Shown here: positions 58,395 through 64,000 of the stretch, piece after piece | How the letters are laid out: each line of letters starts with the position of its first letter | How positions within the stretch are numbered: position 1 is the first letter of the stretch | Assembly: GCA_964036045.1 (NCBI GenBank) | Contig: OZ038382.1 | Span: forward strand, 2,750,612-2,814,611 | Origin: Eutreptiella sp. 'Long Island Sound 2002' | Lineage: Eukaryota > Euglenozoa > Euglenophyceae > Eutreptiales > Eutreptiaceae | Reading direction: 5' to 3' | DNA: 64,000 bases | The notes under the pieces: generated by a model | The model's input: the letters and a program-made list of their open reading frames with translations, nothing else | Database searches by the model: none | Told to the model about the DNA's origin: nothing | Program-made: the position numbers and the translations under genes

Positions 58395-59012
58395 TCACTG
58401 GTAGCTTTGGAGCCGGAGAGGCTCCGTCCTAAAATTTACCGTTTGGCACCGCCCAAAAAAGGTGAAAGCGGAACTTTGAACTTTGAAAACCAAGGCCGAG
58501 GTGTGACTCACAAAACCACCGTACACTCTGAAGTGTTCTCCGAAGAATATCTTGACAATCTCGTCATTGGTGATGTGCTTGGTACAGGGCAAGACTTTGG
58601 TGAACTTGGTTAGTCCACAGACCACCACCAAGGCGAAATCACATCGTCCAAGCTTGGCCATGTTTGTGTACATTGTTGTTCTAATATTAAGAATATTTCT
58701 ATAAAAATATTGTAGGCTAGAATTCTGGGCTCCTCCCACTTTGGCCTATTGCAAAAAAAAATTCGCTAACCTACCCTGTGGAAAATGGTATTCTTAACAG
58801 TGAGATAACATTGTAGTCTACATGCAGCCCATTGTGGGCACAATAAAGAATAGAGAAAGTTGAACGGGGACATCAATTCCTAGAATCACCAGGTTTGTAC
58901 GACGTGCTTGGGCACTTGTCCACGATAGCTAAAGGTGCGCCCCTTCCGTTCTTTTTGGCCCAAGCAGGGTGGAACCGTTTGTTGGACAGCTTGATAGTCC
59001 GGTCAGCTCCCA
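58395..59012 (-). mobile_element. Ty3/gypsy-type retrotransposon integrase remnant
   Basis: Reading the minus strand, about 59,012-58,866 resembles the integrase zinc-binding region (GADRTIKLSNKRFHP, then VDKCP), with its second Cys pair degraded. After a gap, 58,690-58,500 resembles the integrase core (DFALVVVCGLTKFTKVLP, then NDEIVKIFFGEHFRVYGG). The order and spacing fit gypsy integrase. Stops and frame changes separate the pieces, and no reverse transcriptase or LTR was identified. Confidence 0.6.
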
Positions 59013-59049
59013 CATGTCTATTGAACTCATGAGACTACTTGAAAATCAC

Positions 59050-62000
59050 CAAAATTTGTTTTGTGGGGACCATAATGCGGGTCTCCATACCACAAATAGC
59101 AATAGCCCCATTTCTCGCATGCAGCGGGCGCGCCGACCGTACAACAGCACACACAGCGGGCTGAGAAAAACAAACAAGCAACATACAATGCGAACACGCA
59201 ATCCTTTGGTCTTTTTCGCCGTCGTCTTCGTCATTCGAAACTAGCCTAGAGAGCAATGGAGAATCATAGATTATTGTACGGAAAACCCATTTTTTAAAAA
59301 TTGGGCATCAAAAATACCTATTTTTTCAGGTTCTTTCCTTTCCTCCAATATTGCCCGATGCCGCCGCCTGACAACAGTGGCGGAAATGACAAAACTAATG
59401 CTCTAAAAATGGACTTTTAAGTCAAGATTGCTTGGCAAATATGGAAGATTTCGGGCTAAAAATAGGAGAATAGATGGGGTGTTGAGAAAAGAGAGGCCAA
59501 GAGACATGGCGTGCCGGTGCATGCATTCATTTATCATGATGTTTGTACGATTTCATATATGCACGTATGTGCATGTTGTGTGTATGTCCAAGCATATATG
59601 CATCAATCAACACACATGCGCATGGCATGCATGAATATCCTCGATGTGTCAAGTATGGTGCTTGGAATAATGGTCTACAGGTGTACAGCTGAAACTTTGC
59701 AGATGAGGTCTACAGATCCGTATACTCATGGCACACAGCGGGTATACAGCTCTACAGGTCTGCAATCTAGATTGTATCCATGTAACACACCTTATTGTAC
59801 ACTTATTCCCACTAGAAAGCATAAATATATGGCAGAAAATCTGAGCACTCCCACCAATCCTTCAATCCACTCATCTCCTCTTGTTTGTGCATCAGCCCCT
59901 GTAGCAGAGCAAAGCACAGTCATTCAAGTCAGCTATTTTTGCCTCACTACCAACATAGTGTGGGCTTCATCTATAGCAAATTGCACAGGATCCACTCCGC
60001 CAGTCCACCAAATCTAAGCATATTGTGAATCCTAGATTCTACACAGTCCTGCAACAAGGGGAGGGTTGTTTCAAGCACAAAGCGAAACAAAGGATTAAAC
60101 ACAGTCCTTCGGGTGGCCTTCCACTGTGGGCAGGTAGGTGGGCCCTCAGTCAAAACTTAACAATCATTCTGAACAGGGGGAAACAATATATGCATGGTTT
60201 GAAACACTTGTTTACCTGCAGTAAACAGTGGTTTTATCATATGAACATGAATCATTGCACAAATGAGGGAGGGTACTAGGTGTGGGGGTCTACCATACCC
60301 CCCCTGCAACACCATGCAGCTTCATGCTGAACACCCACCCCACCTCAAGAGCAGACGCTGTCACATTCCCTTTGTGACCAGAAAATATTCAATACACCTG
60401 GTACACAACTTCTAACTGTTTTCGGGGGGCATATCTTTGCTTTCTTTTTGTAGGCCAAACTTCTGTTATAGCACACCAATGTGATAACTTTTTTTCGCCG
60501 CACTATCAACATCAAAAGACCAAAAGCGTCACATCAAAAACAAGGCAACACCTAAATACACAAATTTGCCAACCAGAATCCCCTTGTGCAAACCCGTACG
60601 GCTGTGACACCATGCATGCACAACACACCCTGAAACATGACAGGGGGACACTATGCAGCTAAGAAACAAATATTACACAGGTTAGGGTGCTGTGTGCCAT
60701 GCGAAAAACAATACAAAAGCACACAGCCTCAAAGCGGCTCGCTGCACAGTGCCATCCATGCCAAACTTGGGTCAGCTCCATCCATTGGGGGAGCACAACA
60801 AATGTATTTCTCAGGGCAGACTGGGTCGGGCCCTCCTCCAGATGCAAACCAGCACACAAAGCCAGAAAAAAGAAGACAGGTAGCAGACAAGGACCTTGAA
60901 AGACAAATAGGGTGGCACTGGCAGCAAACGGCCTGGCCACAGCACAGCCCAAGTCCCAGCCCTTGTATTGTCTCAGAGAGCAACACCAGGCTGAAGGGTG
61001 AATACTTCAATTGAAGAATGGGCAATTCAACGTCAAGAAACACAAATCTTGAATGTATGCTCATGCAACTTTTGAAGAGGGGTAGACTTGGAATTCGTTT
61101 GCCTGGGTGCATTTGAAAAGGGCAATGAATCAAAAAGGGTGAACTGAAGGACTTGCAGATAACAGAAAGCTTCACAAAGTGCCATGAGGCCACCAAGGAG
61201 AGAACAAAGAGATACAGCATATCAGGCCCCCAAACAAACTTCAAGAATTCTTTAATGGGAGGGTGCCTGCACATCGCGCACACGGTGCCTGCTATTAACT
61301 GGAACCAACCCCAAAACTACAACCACTCAAAATACCGCCTGCAAGGGCCAAAAATTGCAAAAGAAACGTCCCAATGAAGCCTCCAGCGCCACTTCTTGGC
61401 GTGTAAAATTCTTGTCACTTGCAACGGTTCTTGAGACGATACTTTCTGTGGACAGGTAAGGGGGTGCATGTGTGTCTACAAAACAGCTGAATTTGTACAC
61501 AGCGCACGGTACATCCCCAATGTGCCGATGGTAAATGCATCCATGTCCAACCAAGATCTGAAACTTGGGAATGTGCAGAAATGTTTTTGGGGGATCCAAT
61601 TGGGGGTGGGCATGTCTTCAATTCGGGTAACCAGTAGATATATTAGAGTTAGATATATTTTATTATCTCATGTCTCCAAATGCATAGTTGGCCACAATTA
61701 GTGCTGCTCTCTCAACTTGGACTGCAGTCAAATGTCAACAGGATGAAAAACAAACAAGTGGAGAGTGCACAGCACTGGTCTGTCCAAACTGGCTGACAAT
61801 GGGACATGCCGTTGCCATACTGAAAAGCCTGTGAACAGTTGTATGTCGCTCACCTGGGATGCGTGAGGCGTGATTGCAAGAACCAGTACTCATGCGTGCA
61901 CTCTCAACGATCTTACTTCTCTGCCTCAGGTTGCTCTTGCCGCAAGAGGTCGCATGGTGCAGATGAGAAGAGCAAGCATGCAAAAGCAATGATTCACATC

Positions 62001-62400
62001 GCACTCCCCATACGCAGCCGTTGCTTCGTGTTGCACCGACTCATCCCGTGACCGTTGGGAGTTGACACGTCATTTCGCCCCCCCCACCCCCCTGTGTGAC
62101 ATTCCGTCTAGTTGTTGCTCCTTTACGGGGCCCTGGACGGTCACCCGTTCTTTCCTTCGCATGTTGCGTCGGGTCGCTGCTTTCTGTCGGCCGCTGCGGC
62201 CGGTGCTCTAGCTGGTGTCGTTTCCGCGCCCCCACCCGTATCCTTGAGTGTAGTAGCTGTGGGGTTTTCAGTGGGCAGATTTGGTGAGGTGCGGTTAAGC
62301 AAGCTGTTCAACAGGTAATGGCGTGTGCATTTGCTGCACGAACCAACCTTCAACACTCGTGGCAATCCAGTCACCAGGTCATGAAGCCATCTTGGGTTGC
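59050..62400. other. No supported gene
   Basis: AT-richer DNA with chance frames, the largest at 60,729-61,283 minus (184 codons, hydrophobic, no motif). It contains family B copy 2 (62,088-62,185) and one recurrent GC motif (61,266-61,288). Confidence 0.5.
62088..62185 (+). repeat. Dispersed repeat family B, copy 2
   Basis: Direct partner of 10,608-10,715, 51.5 kb apart. Confidence 0.75.
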
Positions 62401-62507
62401 CCTCTCAAATTGTGCACACCGGAACAAATAAAAATTGACGCTGCAGGATTTCTGCATTGTGCGACTCATCAATAGTACGGGCACACATAGTTCTGCACAT
62501 GGAACAG

Positions 62508-62930
62508 TCAATATTCGCAGTGCAGTGCACCACACAGTGGAGAGGCCCCTTCATAAGGCTCACAAATACTCTCGTGTGCACCCAAATCACCATCATTGCA
62601 CCACGTACGTTTGGCAGCCACAGCAGCCCCCGAACGCCTACCACACCAATGGGATGTAGCAAAACGGGGAATCTGGGGCAGGTGGCTGTTGGCTTGGACA
62701 AAGAGAGGGGATAGGTACGAAGTTCGGACTGTTCCCGTCCCCCTTTCCCAGGGCAGTGTTGGCCAAGGCTCAGGACGCATTCCTGGCTGCAGTCCCAAGA
62801 GGCGGGCGCTCGGAAGAAACAGCACGCCAGCATCGGTCTGCGCAGCCGTTGGTGCGGGGATGCGAGGGACAGACATGCGGTCAATGCGGACGAAGCCTGC
62901 GAAAACTTCCCCTCTGTTGAGCAGAGTCAT
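62508..62930 (-). CDS. Possible exon starting at an ATG, unknown protein
   Basis: An ATG at 62,928-62,930 opens a 140-codon minus frame. The first ~70 residues look most protein-like (NRGEVFAGFVRIDRMSVPRI, then AAQTDAGVLFLPSARLLGLQ); a possible donor (GTACCT) lies near 62,718. Other frames are also open in this GC-rich piece. No family recognised. Confidence 0.3.
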   Translation of the reverse strand: MTLLNRGEVFAGFVRIDRMSVPRIPAPTAAQTDAGVLFLPSARLLGLQPGMRPEPWPTLPWERGTGTVRTSYLSPLFVQANSHLPQIPRFATSHWCGRRSGAAVAAKRTWCNDGDLGAHESICEPYEGASPLCGALHCEY

Positions 62931-64000
62931 ATTTCATGTGACCTCGTTTCAGGTAATTGATGAACAGGGACAAGGGTCCAGCCTCTCAGCGGTGCATGCA
63001 GCACCACGCATCCCTGTTAGCCATTTTGCCCTTGTGCGTGAGTAGTGGCCTTGATCTGAACAAGGGCCACTTGTGAGCCTTCGCCTCTGGCTTCCGCTTT
63101 GGTACGGGCTCACCAAGAATTTCTGGACCATTTTACTCACAGGCGGTTACCTGACACCCTTGTTGCGATTTTTTCTTTCAACCGGGCCGGCACCAATTCG
63201 CGTTTACGGGGGGGGGGGGGCTCCCATGCCATGGCAAAACGCCCCCCCCCCCCCCATAAGCCCCCCCACCCCCCATTACGGAGCAAGGAATGGGAAGGGA
63301 CCCGCCCCCAACCCCAAAAGGCATTATTGCCCGTTTCCTCCCTTCTCAAGGCATTTGGTTCGTTGGCGGGGGGGGGGGGGGGGCACTCTGCATGGAGATG
63401 CGCTACTTTGGCAGGGGGTACCGGGGGGGGGGGGGGGCGTCAGTGGTGACAGCCCAAGCTGTTCACAGGGCGGAGGTGGCCACCCTTGAAATGACCCAAT
63501 GTCGGAGGGTTGCGTATTGCTACCTTTTATTTCCAATGGCTTCCGCATGACTGCTACCAACTGTCCGCAAAAATTGTACTTTTGTGCAGGTCAACGTCCA
63601 AAGTCCGTGATGGACATTGCTATTGGTTTGGACACACTGTTAGTCCCGGAGGGCCCTGGATGGTTGCCATGATTTGTTGGTGTGTTTTGGATGGTTGCTC
63701 ATATTTCTTGGTGCACTGTACATGGGGCTGGCCCTGGGTGCAGTTATTTCCTTGTGCACTCTGGTGCACACACAACCCATGGGAACATCCTGCAGCGAGG
63801 CGAAGCTTCAATGCCTACCATTAACCCATGTACCATGGAAATCAGATCAGAAATCAGAAACGTCAAGAATGATACTTACTGCTGTTCCACTCCACACAAA
63901 GCAAAAAGAAAAACAGAATGCAGAGACGGACCAAGCACCACAACAAGACACAACTCTGTGGCAGCTTACATAACCCTGCGGCCCGGTGGCAGCAGAAAAA
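62931..64000. other. No supported gene; several long G or C runs
   Basis: Runs of 10 or more G or C occur near 63,208, 63,241, 63,369 and 63,423. Open frames across them are compositional. Confidence 0.6.

Noticed and set aside
60729-61283. 184-codon hydrophobic minus frame
   Set aside because: No signal, motif or splice support; AT-rich antisense composition explains the hydrophobic residues.

Overview
This window looks like nuclear DNA of a photosynthetic eukaryote, most likely an alga with a complex (secondary or later) plastid. The supported genes are split into short exons by GT-AG introns of about 100 bp to more than 4 kb. Non-coding space is filled with microsatellites, minisatellites, long G/C runs, tRNA-like SINE fragments and decayed transposons. 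The strongest clue to the lineage is a bacterial-type translation initiation factor IF-1 gene (17,149-18,276, minus). Its spliced N-terminus reads as a signal peptide followed by a transit-peptide-like stretch, as expected for a nuclear gene whose product crosses the extra membranes of a complex plastid. A chromerid-like alga is my best guess, but the sequence does not prove it.

Layout. 1-522: N-terminal part of an unrecognised minus-strand gene that leaves the window. 523-7,400: no convincing gene; (GA)n and dispersed repeats. 7,447-16,193 (minus): a multi-exon kelch beta-propeller gene. One of its introns carries a 417-bp MITE-like element. 17,149-18,276 (minus): three-exon plastid IF-1. 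18,557-19,323 (minus): at least four exons of an unknown protein. These minus-strand genes lie head to tail. 19.6-25.0 kb: isolated plus-strand exon candidates (Q-rich, acidic and basic proteins) among repeats and a transposase scrap. 25-36 kb: essentially repeats, including a two-part 15-bp minisatellite (30.3-32.2 kb). 36,320-50,320 (plus): a 14-kb, seven-exon HXXXD (BAHD-type) acyltransferase. Its introns hold tRNA-like elements, a ~50-bp minisatellite and a minus-strand coding remnant. 50.4-64 kb: a ~600-bp tandem duplication, a 48-bp minisatellite beside a broken Harbinger-type transposase, and a Ty3/gypsy integrase remnant. The rest is mostly empty sequence with a few weak exon candidates.

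The three recognisable host genes show no shared pathway. IF-1 serves plastid translation. The acyltransferase would make an ester or amide of an unknown metabolite. The kelch protein is probably a protein-interaction scaffold. Exon joins were worked out by hand from open frame, splice sites, matching intron phase and family motifs. Transcript data would settle the uncertain borders flagged below.
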